DNA of 8,577 nt from CAYGTS01 sp964352905 (lineage in GTDB: Bacteria; Pseudomonadota; Gammaproteobacteria; JAHCLG01), in the NCBI GenBank assembly GCA_964352905.1, contig CAYGTS010000114.1:1-8577 (forward strand), in the 5' to 3' direction. Of the stretch, positions 1 through 6,543 are shown one piece after another. Position 1 is the first letter of the stretch. Each line of letters opens with the position of its first letter. The notes under the pieces are model-generated. The model ran no database searches and was not told the origin of the DNA. It saw only the letters and a list, made by a program, of their open reading frames with translations. A program made the translations under genes and the position numbers.

Positions 1-69
1 TTTTATAGAAGCACGCTAATTAAAAATTATTCCGAAAAGATCGCATTAATGTGGGTTAAGAAATTTTAA
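1..69 (+). CDS. C-terminal tail of an unidentified protein, cut by the window edge
   Basis: Frame 1 is open from the first base to a TAA at 67-69 and encodes 22 residues, ending in IALMWVKKF. The mixed composition (aromatic, charged and hydrophobic residues) looks like a real protein end, but it is too short to name a family. The upstream part lies outside the window. It could equally be chance, because an open stretch of 22 codons is not significant. Confidence 0.25.
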   Translation, partial: FYRSTLIKNYSEKIALMWVKKF

Positions 70-88
70 AACGTTTGAAATTTTTTGA

Positions 89-241
89 AAAATTCATAAA
101 AAAGAAAATAATAATACCAAATTCGGTTTAACAATAGTGCCTAGCAATTATATTTTTAAAGATATTAAGGCTGCTAATGATAAGTCTCATATTAATGTGC
201 CCAGTGGTTATTCTCAGCCCCCGTTGAAAAAATTAAATTAA
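89..241 (+). pseudogene. Possible remnant of a coding sequence without a start
   Basis: This 50-codon stretch is open from just after a TGA at 86-88 to a TAA at 239-241 and has no ATG. Its translation contains protein-like segments such as FGLTIVPSNYIFKDIKAAND and ends in PPLKKLN. The preceding partial frame stops at 69 in a different frame, so the two may be frameshifted pieces of one decayed gene. No family is recognised. With the promoter described below, this accounts for the roughly 235 bases before the first solid gene. Confidence 0.2.
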
Positions 242-245
242 CTGC

Positions 246-273
246 TTTACTTTATAAGGCCTTCAGGTATACT
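246..273 (+). promoter_or_regulatory. Sigma70-type promoter for the repeat-protein gene
   Basis: A -35 like TTTACT (246-251) and a -10 like TATACT (268-273) are separated by 16 bases, which puts transcription start near 280 and leaves a short leader before the ATG at 307. The -10 is the left half of an inverted repeat TATACT-7 nt-AGTATA (268-286), so a dimeric regulator could bind over it. The match is good for -10 and moderate for -35; this is inferred by eye. Confidence 0.45.
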
Positions 274-306
274 TGTGTACAGTATAAGAATAAAGAAGAG
301 GTCGAT

Positions 307-1662
307 ATGTTTACTTTTGATTTGGAAAGTGCCACTAACGCCTTTAAAGATATATCCTCTTATTTCGAGAACTCTCTCAGTTTATTAGATCTTTTCAAAT
401 TTTTAACTGCGAATCATGGGTTTCGATATGTTAAAACGTATGAGCAACTATGCCAACTCGCTGAAAGTCTTCATAATGAATATCCTGAGATAGTTACCCC
501 TCCATGTTCTCCTTGTATGTTTGCGTTAGCGATTGATCTCGCTGATCCTGATGGATGGGGCAACATTGCACCCACACGCCCCGCTAATGTCACTGGTGTT
601 CAAGTACTAGCTGCTAAATTTCATGGTTCTAAGACGATAGACCCTTTTGAATTGCCATTCAATAATCGTGAATTATATAATTTCCTTGTTGAGAAGGAAA
701 ATCGTGCTTTACACTACATTAAAACATATGAAGACCTACTCCAATTAGCCCAAGAGCTTTATGATGAGTATGGTTATGATGCCATTAATAATCTAAATCC
801 ACCCATTACACCCACTATGTTTGCACTGATAATTGATAAAACTGATCCTGCGGTATGGGGCAATATTGCACCCACACGTCCTAACCTTACCAATCTTGAA
901 ATGGCTGCAGCTGCTTTTCAACTGGATAATATAATAGAAGATGAGGCCGATATACAAGATATTAACAATGATCTCTTAATTAATTTTTTGCAAGAGGAAG
1001 GCTTTATCTATATTAAAACATATGAACAACTATGCGAATTAGCTCAAGAGCTTCATAATAATTATGGTTATGATGCTATACTTACTCCACCCTGTACTAC
1101 TGAAGGATTTGCTTTGGCTTTTAGTAAAATGTTTAGTAAATATGAGCAGGTAGAGGTCAAACCCACTATTCCTGAGGATGCTCGTTTGATTTTTATTACT
1201 GATAGGTTTTTGCGCAATATGGTTAAATATGAGCCTAGCCGGGAATGTACGCCTGAGCAGCAGCGCAAAATTAACCTTTTAAAGTTTTTGCAATCTGAAG
1301 GTTATCAATATGTTAGAAACCATGCAGAATTTTGTGAATTTATCGAGCATTTATCAAAAAATAAAAATTATAGCATTAATGACCTACCAAGTTTATTAGT
1401 ATATAATTTAACTATAAATAACGTGTGCCAACAAACCCAAGTAGAAGTACCGCCACTCTTTCAATTAGCTGTTTTAGCAAATTTTCAACCAGAACTAACC
1501 ACCTGTGACTATAGGAGTCTTGGTGATTTGCTTTTCTTAGACTCTGCTATTTTAACGGAGCAAAATGCCGGGATATCTAAACAAACAGAAGTTACAGTAA
1601 ACAGAGATAGTGGGGAAGAAGAAAAGGAATACAATACAACTTCTCGCCCAAGAGGGCCATAA
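307..1662 (+). CDS. Four-module internal-repeat protein, candidate secreted effector
   Basis: A 451-residue protein of no family I recognise. It has four diverged copies of one module, at about residues 29-105, 122-204, 223-275 and 324-392. The shared pattern starts FLxxxGFxYIKTYEQLCxLA and continues through a helix ending near NEYGYDAI, then TPPxTPxMFALxID. Modules 1 and 2 also share WGNIAPTRP. Module 3 is shortened and module 4 is the most diverged. There is no signal peptide or membrane segment, so it is soluble. The last 20 residues contain SGEEEKEY, an acidic cluster placed like the E-block of Dot/Icm type IV substrates. AGAAGAGG at 294-301 sits 5 bases before the ATG and supports this start. 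It appears monocistronic, with its own promoter and a hairpin at its end. The effector role is inference from the repeat architecture and the C-terminal block; no catalytic motif is visible. Confidence 0.85.
   Translation: MFTFDLESATNAFKDISSYFENSLSLLDLFKFLTANHGFRYVKTYEQLCQLAESLHNEYPEIVTPPCSPCMFALAIDLADPDGWGNIAPTRPANVTGVQVLAAKFHGSKTIDPFELPFNNRELYNFLVEKENRALHYIKTYEDLLQLAQELYDEYGYDAINNLNPPITPTMFALIIDKTDPAVWGNIAPTRPNLTNLEMAAAAFQLDNIIEDEADIQDINNDLLINFLQEEGFIYIKTYEQLCELAQELHNNYGYDAILTPPCTTEGFALAFSKMFSKYEQVEVKPTIPEDARLIFITDRFLRNMVKYEPSRECTPEQQRKINLLKFLQSEGYQYVRNHAEFCEFIEHLSKNKNYSINDLPSLLVYNLTINNVCQQTQVEVPPLFQLAVLANFQPELTTCDYRSLGDLLFLDSAILTEQNAGISKQTEVTVNRDSGEEEKEYNTTSRPRGP
391..1482 (+). repeat. Four in-frame tandem coding modules
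   Basis: Approximate units are 391-621, 670-918, 973-1131 and 1276-1482. The similarity is still visible in DNA. TTAAAACATATGAA occurs in both unit 2 (near 719) and unit 3 (near 1014), and TTAAAACGTATGAG is the counterpart in unit 1 (near 431). Units 1 and 2 share ATTGCACCCACACG (near 565 and 865). Units 1 to 3 therefore look like fairly recent duplications, while unit 4 is older or under different constraint. Confidence 0.8.
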
Positions 1663-1676
1663 AATCTTATGGTCTT
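1653..1676 (+). terminator. Hairpin at the end of the repeat-protein gene
   Basis: The arms at 1653-1662 and 1667-1676 pair through 10 positions (two of them G-T) around the 4-base loop AATC. The hairpin overlaps the stop codon at 1660-1662. No T-run follows directly; the T-rich stretch comes at about 1691-1700. It may be a weak terminator or a 3'-end protecting hairpin. Confidence 0.4.
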
Positions 1677-1766
1677 AGTTACGTAGAAAATATATTTTTT
1701 TAATTACTTGGCAAGGATGCCATCGTTTATTATTACTTTAGCTGTAACTACTCACCTCGTAGCGGG

Positions 1767-1866
1767 GAACGTCCATATTCGGGCTAAAAGCGGCGGAAAT
1801 CTTTTATCGAAATGCTCATTTTCTCAAAAATATTTTCGCCGTTTTTATCGCCAAATCTGAACGTTC
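1767..1866. repeat. 100-base imperfect palindromic element in intergenic DNA
   Basis: The left arm (1767-1801) and the reverse complement of the right arm (1831-1866) match at 27 of 35 aligned positions, with one gap. Shared blocks are GAACGT, TAAAA, CGGCG and AAAT. The 29-base centre contains AAATG-CT-CATTT and T/A-rich edges, so the whole can fold into one long stem. It encodes no ORF of note and shows no obvious flanking target duplication. It resembles repetitive extragenic palindromes or a small foldback/MITE-like element; the class cannot be set from one copy. Confidence 0.65.
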
Positions 1867-1881
1867 TGGTAAATACACAGT

Positions 1882-1906
1882 TAAAGGGTATGAGCAGATA
1901 CCTTTA
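1882..1906 (-). terminator. Hairpin at the 3' end of the Q-like gene
   Basis: A 9-bp stem (TAAAGG-G-TAT against ATACCTTTA, one bulged G) encloses a 6-base loop at 1892-1897. It includes the stop codon of the minus-strand gene (1904-1906). No T-run follows on the minus strand, so it is at best an unusual terminator for that gene. On the plus strand it is followed by GCTTTTC. Confidence 0.35.
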
Positions 1907-2299
1907 GCTTTTCATTAAACACTTCCCAATCCACATCTCACCCTCCTGCAAATAACGATAATAAGTGCGCTCACTCACTGTGGCGGTTTTAATCCTTTCC
2001 TTAATTGTCTTATCAAGCATGGTGTAGTGGATGCGAATAATTTTCACCCAATTTTCTTTGCCCTCACCAAGGGGTTTCGCATTCGACAATCTTATTAATA
2101 AATCATCAATCTCTTCAGCCTCCTCATTGCTGGGTAACAGCATTTTTGCAGTACCTTGAATAATCATTCCTCCTTCTGCTTGTAATTTTGCTAGGAGTGA
2201 ATGACTTGAATACCCTAATCCCTGGGTGATGATTTTATAGCACCAATTACCCCATGCGGTCAGGCGTTTTTTAGTTTCAAATAGATCAAGACTAGACAT
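1904..2299 (-). CDS. Phage antitermination protein Q-like regulator
   Basis: A 131-residue protein resembling the phage antitermination Q family (as in the lambdoid Qin prophage). These proteins join RNA polymerase at a late phage promoter and let it read through terminators. Visible family traits are an N-terminal WGNW (residues 16-19), a following GLGY segment, a central acidic helix (EEAEEIDDLLIRL, 60-71), and a tyrosine/basic C-terminal region (HYTMLDKTIKERI, then SERTYYRYLQEGE) that reads like a helix-turn-helix. The length fits the family. GAGG lies 6 bases before the ATG. It is divergent from an XRE-type regulator and shares a palindromic operator region with it. No other phage genes are adjacent, so it is probably a prophage remnant or a domesticated regulator. 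The family call rests on pattern recognition, not a database search. Confidence 0.6.
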   Translation of the reverse strand: MSSLDLFETKKRLTAWGNWCYKIITQGLGYSSHSLLAKLQAEGGMIIQGTAKMLLPSNEEAEEIDDLLIRLSNAKPLGEGKENWVKIIRIHYTMLDKTIKERIKTATVSERTYYRYLQEGEMWIGKCLMKS

Positions 2300-2336
2300 A
2301 AGCTACCTCATTTGATATAAAATAAAAATCTTTTAA

Positions 2337-2350
2337 GACATAATTATGTC
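2337..2350. promoter_or_regulatory. Perfect 14-bp palindrome, likely operator between divergent regulators
   Basis: GACATAATTATGTC is a perfect palindrome placed between the divergent starts at 2299 and 2398. On the minus strand it covers a -10-like CATAAT (2343-2348), lying 18 bases from a -35-like TTGGGT (2367-2372). Binding there would block transcription of the Q-like gene. A second, weaker symmetry (GGGT-5 nt-ACCC, 2358-2370) lies beside it. The helix-turn-helix protein encoded at 2398 is the obvious candidate ligand; this is inference. Confidence 0.5.
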
Positions 2351-2397
2351 GACCAGCGGGTAAGTAACCCAACATTAATTAAAAAGGAAATAAAAAC

Positions 2398-2910
2398 ATG
2401 TATCGTAACTATGCTTTAGGAGCCAGAATCAAAGCGGCAATGAAAGCAACTGGCTTTAAAACCGCCAAAGAGTTTTGTGAAAAACATAATATTCACTACC
2501 TAACCTTTGCCCAGCATGTGCAAGGTCGTCGTCAACCTAACACAGAATTCTTATCCTTATATGCTAATGTATTTGGCGTTACTAGTAGTTGGTTAGAAAC
2601 CGGCGAAGGTAATCCATTTTCACACCCTAAAAAAACAAAACAACTCTTAAAAATTTCGCAAACTGAAATTGATAAACGTTTAGCCATGAATAAACTCATG
2701 CATAATTCCTTGGATATTGAGCTACTCACCAAAATACTGAAACAAGTTTTATCGGCATGTAATATAAAAACAAAAACGAGCCGTCCAGAGCAACTTGCAA
2801 AAGCGATTTCATATATTTATAGTGATATTTCTGAGATGTCTGACAACAATGCAACCAAAGAAAAACTGATTAAAGTTGCTTTGAACACTTTTTTTAGAAA
2901 TATCAAATAG
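2398..2910 (+). CDS. XRE-family helix-turn-helix transcriptional regulator
   Basis: A 170-residue DNA-binding protein. Residues of about 8-70 form a Cro/CI-type helix-turn-helix domain: an RIKAAMKATGFKTAKEFCEK helix pair, a recognition segment YLTFAQHVQGRRQP, and the typical end LSLYANVFGVTSSWLETGEG. The remaining 100 residues are predicted helical and show no S24 peptidase or other known sensor domain. It is therefore not a LexA/CI-type self-cleaving repressor. AAGGAA at 2384-2389, 8 bases before the ATG, supports the start. It is divergent from the Q-like gene across a palindromic operator, so it probably represses that gene and perhaps itself. Its stop is one base from the stop of the convergent oxidoreductase gene, leaving no room for a separate terminator. 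Confidence 0.85.
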   Translation: MYRNYALGARIKAAMKATGFKTAKEFCEKHNIHYLTFAQHVQGRRQPNTEFLSLYANVFGVTSSWLETGEGNPFSHPKKTKQLLKISQTEIDKRLAMNKLMHNSLDIELLTKILKQVLSACNIKTKTSRPEQLAKAISYIYSDISEMSDNNATKEKLIKVALNTFFRNIK

Positions 2911-2911
2911 C

Positions 2912-4141
2912 TTAATCAAACAAAATCTCGCCAAACCTTGCGCGCGCATTTTGTAGTAATGTGCTACAATCAAGTGAACTATCCTGGCTCAAATGGGACC
3001 CTAGTAAAAAATTTGAAATTGGATAAAAATTATGGGGATCGGTCAATCCAAAGCCATTCAACGAAGGCGATTTTTTATTCAGCCAATCTAGCGTTTTTTG
3101 TTTATTGACTTTTTTGATTAATTGGATTTGCTCTGAATAGTTCTTAATAACCACCTTTATTTCAAGCTCTTTATTTAAAATCTTTTTGATTGAGCTGCAG
3201 GCTAATTCTGCTGTATCGAAAGCATTTCTAATGCCAGCAGAATAACAGGGATCATCTAAACCTACAGCATCACCGATTAAAAAACACTTTTGATCATGAG
3301 CCACTTTGCAATTATAAGTAAAATGACGCTTTTTTATGACTGGCATAGTTCGTTTTTCTGAACACATAACATCAGTAAGCCATTGCATTTTTTCAACATA
3401 AAAGTCAAAGAGATGTGATTTATCAAATATATTTTTTAATAAAACATTTTCAGAAAGTGTTAAGCCAACACTAAAATTGTTATCATCAAGCGGCGCAACA
3501 AAAATATAGCCTTGGTTTATTTCAGTCAAAGAAAGATCATAGGGTAACTTATGTTTAATATTAGGAAATTCATATTTTTTTACTAATGAAAAATAATTAA
3601 CGATTTGCTCTGCATCTAACTTCAAGCCTAGCTGCTTTGCAACAATAGCAGATTCACCACTCGCATCAATAATAAAATCAGCAATCACGCCTATTTTGCT
3701 ATATTGATCTTCAAACTGTATCTTATTATCAATAAAGTCAATTTTTCTTACAAAAAAATTAGTGTAATAACTCACCCCTGCTTGGATCAACTTATCTAAT
3801 AAGAGATTAGTAAGTCTAACTCGATTAAGCAGAACAAATCTCGTGGAATTGCTCTGTTCAGAGTGCATTTCTACAAGGGTTTTTTGTTTACCATTAAAGT
3901 TACTAAAACAAATATTAGCTTTTGGCTTTAGACATTTTATAAAATCTTCATATATGCCCATTCTATCGAATAATGCAATTAGTTCGGGGTCCAACAATAA
4001 TGATTCATTTGTATGATAATAATTTAACACTCCATTATCAACTATAGTCACACTAAAACCTTGCTGATGCAATAATGTCGCAGCAGTTAATCCCGCTAAA
4101 CCTGATCCGATGATAGCAACATCATAGATTTCTTGAGTCAT
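2912..4141 (-). CDS. FAD-dependent oxidoreductase, PHBH/geranylgeranyl-reductase-like superfamily
   Basis: A 409-residue cytosolic flavoprotein with class A monooxygenase/halogenase-like architecture. The FAD dinucleotide-binding fold starts at residue 6 (GSGLAG, 12-17, with the strand-end acid D35). A conserved RVRLTNLL region is at 107-114, DASGES at 159-164, and the second FAD motif IGDAVGLDDPCYSAGI at 289-304. The last resembles the GDA-DP-S-G segment of tryptophan-halogenase-like enzymes. The halogenase WxWxIP signature is not present: the equivalent position reads GYIFVAPL (211-218). Hydroxylation, epoxidation or reduction is thus likelier than halogenation. Substrate unknown. AGGA sits 6 bases before the ATG. 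It lies 18 bases downstream of a small minus-strand gene, so the two are probably one operon, divergent from an MFS transporter. Confidence 0.8.
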   Translation of the reverse strand: MTQEIYDVAIIGSGLAGLTAATLLHQQGFSVTIVDNGVLNYYHTNESLLLDPELIALFDRMGIYEDFIKCLKPKANICFSNFNGKQKTLVEMHSEQSNSTRFVLLNRVRLTNLLLDKLIQAGVSYYTNFFVRKIDFIDNKIQFEDQYSKIGVIADFIIDASGESAIVAKQLGLKLDAEQIVNYFSLVKKYEFPNIKHKLPYDLSLTEINQGYIFVAPLDDNNFSVGLTLSENVLLKNIFDKSHLFDFYVEKMQWLTDVMCSEKRTMPVIKKRHFTYNCKVAHDQKCFLIGDAVGLDDPCYSAGIRNAFDTAELACSSIKKILNKELEIKVVIKNYSEQIQLIKKVNKQKTLDWLNKKSPSLNGFGLTDPHNFYPISNFLLGSHLSQDSSLDCSTLLQNARARFGEILFD

Positions 4142-4159
4142 TGTTTTTCCTATTCTTCT

Positions 4160-4447
4160 TCATATTGACATAAAAAAGTCAATTATTTTTTCATTAATGA
4201 TATACAGTAGCGCTATAGCCATATCATCTTCTGCCTCATAGATGCTGATCAGTTTTTTCTTATTCGCACCATGAAGAATTTCGTTGATATGTTTTTTACG
4301 CATGCTTTTGATTTCATAAAAAAATTCTTGAAAAAGTTCAACAGCCTTTGTGAGATCACATAATTTTTTCATACTCAAATTTCTTATATCGTTGGATAGC
4401 AATGAAATTTTTTTAGCTTTTTGTTGTATTTTCACGACGCTTTTCAT
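4160..4447 (-). CDS. Small helical protein of unknown function
   Basis: A 95-residue protein I do not recognise. It is lysine-rich and predicted almost wholly helical, with no signal peptide. The C-terminal half (AEDDMAIALLYIINEKIIDF) is an amphipathic to hydrophobic helix. The reading frame allows a GTG at 4453, but the ATG at 4447 is preferred because GAGG lies 5 bases before it and overlaps that GTG. It ends 18 bases before the FAD oxidoreductase start and is co-directional, so it is likely the first gene of a two-gene operon. It could be a partner or carrier for that enzyme, but nothing in its sequence shows this. Confidence 0.6.
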   Translation of the reverse strand: MKSVVKIQQKAKKISLLSNDIRNLSMKKLCDLTKAVELFQEFFYEIKSMRKKHINEILHGANKKKLISIYEAEDDMAIALLYIINEKIIDFFMSI

Positions 4448-4547
4448 TACCACCTCACTTATAAAATTTGATTATTACAATTGGTTTATATTTTTTTCTA
4501 GGTGACTATTTCCATTTTATGTGATGATCCTGCAGTTAAACTGGATA

Positions 4548-4576
4548 TTGTTAAATTCAAGTAAAAACAGTATGAT
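4548..4576 (+). promoter_or_regulatory. Sigma70-type promoter of the MFS transporter gene
   Basis: TTGTTA (4548-4553) and TATGAT (4571-4576) are separated by exactly 17 bases, a good sigma70 match (4/6 and 5/6). Transcription would start near 4583, inside the small symmetric element CGCA-TTG-TGCG (4579-4589). This placement supports the translation start at 4638 rather than the in-frame ATG at 4521, which lies upstream of the promoter. Confidence 0.5.
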
Positions 4577-4637
4577 GCCGCATTGTGCGATTGAACATCG
4601 TGAAATATCCCGGATCCAGTACAGACAAAGAAGCGCT

Positions 4638-5858
4638 ATGAAATTGAAATTGCTCATCTCAGATAACGTTAAGTTGTTTATATTTAGCCTATTGCTACTC
4701 AACTTTGCATTTTTAAATTTAGATATCATGAATGCTATTAGTCATTCACTGATTGTGACTTTGAATATCAATGCTGTCCGACTCGCCAATATTTCAGCTT
4801 ATGGTTTTTATGCCAATCTCATTGCCTTAATGCTTTTTTCTTCGACTTTAGATCAATTTAATTTGGTGCGCATTACAAAATTTATGCTTTTAATAACAGC
4901 AATGAGCTGCTTGATTTTGGCCTTCAATACCAATATCCTCACTTTTATTATTTATCGCTGTATTGTCGGCATGCTGGTTGGGATTGCCTTTCCAGCTTGT
5001 ATGCGAATTGTTGCATTAAAAGCACGCCACAAAGCTGGCACTATTACAGCGCTCTACACTTTTGCAGCAATGACAGGCGGTTTTCTAGCTCAAAACCCTA
5101 TTGTAGGATTGTTGCAATATACGAGTATTAATACACTTTTTTCTCTGCTAGGAGTAGTCGGTTTTGCTATCATGCTTATTCCAAGAAACGATTTAATTAA
5201 GCAAGAAAAATTTTTACCCAGTACTAAACTGCTATTACCCCTTTTAACAGCAATTAAAAATAGCGATAATTGGCTGACAGCTTTGCATGTCAGCTTATTA
5301 AATTTACCTATTTTTTTATTAGCTGATTTATGGAGTAACTTGTATTTAATCCAAAAACTACACATCTCAGAAAGTGTTGCCGCCTTTACTACCTCGATGA
5401 TTTTTATTGGTTATATTATTGGTGCACTGATTTTCGGCAGACTTGCCGATCAATTTGCGACTAAGCGTATTATGATGCAAATCGGTATCGTCATCGCGCT
5501 TTTAAGCTTGATATTAATTCTATTAAGTGATTATTGGATTGTATTCCCCGTTTTATTTTTATTACTCGGCATGGGTAGCGGCGCCCAGGTCATCGGGTTT
5601 TCTCAAGTTGCGGTTACTAATTCTCACTGGAGTGCGGCAAGTGCAACGGCTATGCTTTCTTTTGTGTCCGTTTTAATGGGGGCTATTTTTCAACAAATTT
5701 CAGGCAATATTGTGCAACAGCAAAGTGGATCAATGGCGGCTTTTAATGAAATCATTTATTTATTAATGCTGTGTTTAGGTGTTAGTTTTCTTGCTGCATC
5801 TTTGCTATCGAGAAAAAGTCTTGATGCTACAAATCAGCCATTGCTTTTCCAAGAATAA
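4638..5858 (+). CDS. Major facilitator superfamily transporter
   Basis: A 406-residue inner-membrane transporter with about 12 hydrophobic segments, the usual MFS length. Motif A-like GRLADQFATKR lies at 267-277, in the loop of the second half, with a degenerate counterpart SSTLDQFN at 68-75. YRCIVGMLVGIAFP (106-119) fits the arginine/glycine pattern of transmembrane segment 4. The protein resembles drug or small-molecule proton antiporters, but the substrate cannot be read. The frame also contains an ATG at 4521. Position 4638 is preferred because the extra 39 residues are not MFS-like and the promoter lies inside them, although the ribosome site here (AAGAAG) is weak. It is divergent from the 95-residue/FAD operon. 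Its 3' end overlaps the convergent mtnN remnant by 32 bases. Confidence 0.85.
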   Translation: MKLKLLISDNVKLFIFSLLLLNFAFLNLDIMNAISHSLIVTLNINAVRLANISAYGFYANLIALMLFSSTLDQFNLVRITKFMLLITAMSCLILAFNTNILTFIIYRCIVGMLVGIAFPACMRIVALKARHKAGTITALYTFAAMTGGFLAQNPIVGLLQYTSINTLFSLLGVVGFAIMLIPRNDLIKQEKFLPSTKLLLPLLTAIKNSDNWLTALHVSLLNLPIFLLADLWSNLYLIQKLHISESVAAFTTSMIFIGYIIGALIFGRLADQFATKRIMMQIGIVIALLSLILILLSDYWIVFPVLFLLLGMGSGAQVIGFSQVAVTNSHWSAASATAMLSFVSVLMGAIFQQISGNIVQQQSGSMAAFNEIIYLLMLCLGVSFLAASLLSRKSLDATNQPLLFQE

Positions 5859-6360
5859 AGTCTAAAGCCGCAGCTACTTTTTCGGTTAAAGCTTGCATAG
5901 CGACTTGATAGTTACGTAAGAACTGTGCATAGGTACGCTCTTGCGAATCAACATAGTCAGTAATGACCTTTAGCGCAATCATTGGAATATTGCAAAATTG
6001 TGCCACTTCTGCGATGGCCGCAGCTTCCATTTCTTTGCAGGCTGCCTTATTTGATTGCAAACGCTCTAAATCAGATGGATCCGCATGCACTGAATCACCC
6101 GTTGAAATAATGCCTTCTTTTAAACCGAGTTTAGCAGTCATTGCAGGCATTGCTAAACAGGGATAATCACCAATTTGATATTGCTCAAAACCCTGTACCG
6201 GAATGTGACGATGATGATATTTAAATGTTTCTTTGCTAATAAAAACATCTCCAATTTCGGCTTTATTGCAAGCAAAACCACCGGCAGTCCCAGCATTGAT
6301 AATTAAATCTGGATTAAACAGGCGAATGGCTTCACAAGCCGATAAGGTTGCTGCCGGTGA
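5827..6360 (-). pseudogene. mtnN: 5'-truncated methylthioadenosine/S-adenosylhomocysteine nucleosidase
   Basis: The intact enzyme hydrolyses methylthioadenosine and S-adenosylhomocysteine to adenine plus the ribosyl product, recycling SAM by-products. The preserved 177 codons align with E. coli MtnN from about residue 52 to the end. They include INAGTAGGF (6274-6300), the KEMEA substrate-binding/catalytic motif (near 6025) and the general-acid aspartate in VITDY (near 5957). Upstream of 6360 the homology stops and the frame soon meets a TGA. There is no start codon in the conserved upstream part; the first ATG (6150) would give only 107 residues. The missing N-terminus carries the essential Glu12-equivalent, so any product should be inactive. 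The 3' end is normal and overlaps the MFS gene tail to tail. The break coincides with the start of homology to an M29-like gene on the other strand, which points to a deletion. Confidence 0.8.
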
Positions 6361-6535
6361 AAATGGTAGCGTTCATTTTGGCTTGGGTATGTTGCCTTAT
6401 ACGCAATATCATTTGGATATAATTTGTCCTAATATTGCCGTGCTAGGTAAAGATGAGCAAATCATCTTTGGTAAAAAAAATCATAAAATGAAACGCATTA
6501 AATCTGCGCAATGCCCGTGTTTAGGCTACGAGTAA
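6350..6535 (+). pseudogene. C-terminal remnant of a first M29-like gene copy
   Basis: The plus frame here encodes about 61 residues homologous to the C-terminus of the intact gene that follows. Over 40 residues about 22 are identical, including GLG, TQYHLDI, CPN and IFGK. The metal-binding histidine of SVHFGLG and the HxD of YHLD are kept, but the rest of the enzyme is absent. The frame runs back leftward only as antisense of mtnN, with no real start. The tail after IFGK (to LGYE) differs from the intact copy, so this was a diverged paralogue and not a fresh duplicate. Its stop lies 8 bases before the next ATG, so the two copies probably once formed an operon. Confidence 0.75.
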
Positions 6536-6543
6536 CAATACTT

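Noticed and set aside
1068..1268. Minus-strand open frame inside the repeat-protein gene
   Set aside because: It is the antisense shadow of a strongly supported coding sequence, with no ribosome site or recognisable protein.
1767..1866. CRISPR or insertion-sequence end as an explanation for the palindrome
   Set aside because: There is only one palindrome, no regularly spaced repeats, no transposase fragment nearby and no target-site duplication visible.
4521..4637. N-terminal extension of the MFS transporter by 39 residues
   Set aside because: The extension is not MFS-like and the best promoter (4548-4576) lies inside it, so the ATG at 4638 is preferred.
5090..5365. Minus-strand open frame inside the MFS gene
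   Set aside because: It is the antisense of transmembrane coding sequence; its composition and lack of start signals argue against a gene.
6233..6349. Plus-strand frame leading into the M29-like remnant
   Set aside because: It starts at a TTG inside the antisense of mtnN and only becomes protein-like after about 6350, so it is a by-product of the deletion junction and not a chimeric gene.
6511..6543. N-terminal extension of the M29-like protein by 11 residues from an ATG at 6511
   Set aside because: It overlaps the coding end of the previous copy in another frame, and the residues do not look conserved. The ATG at 6544 is the natural start 8 bases after the upstream stop.
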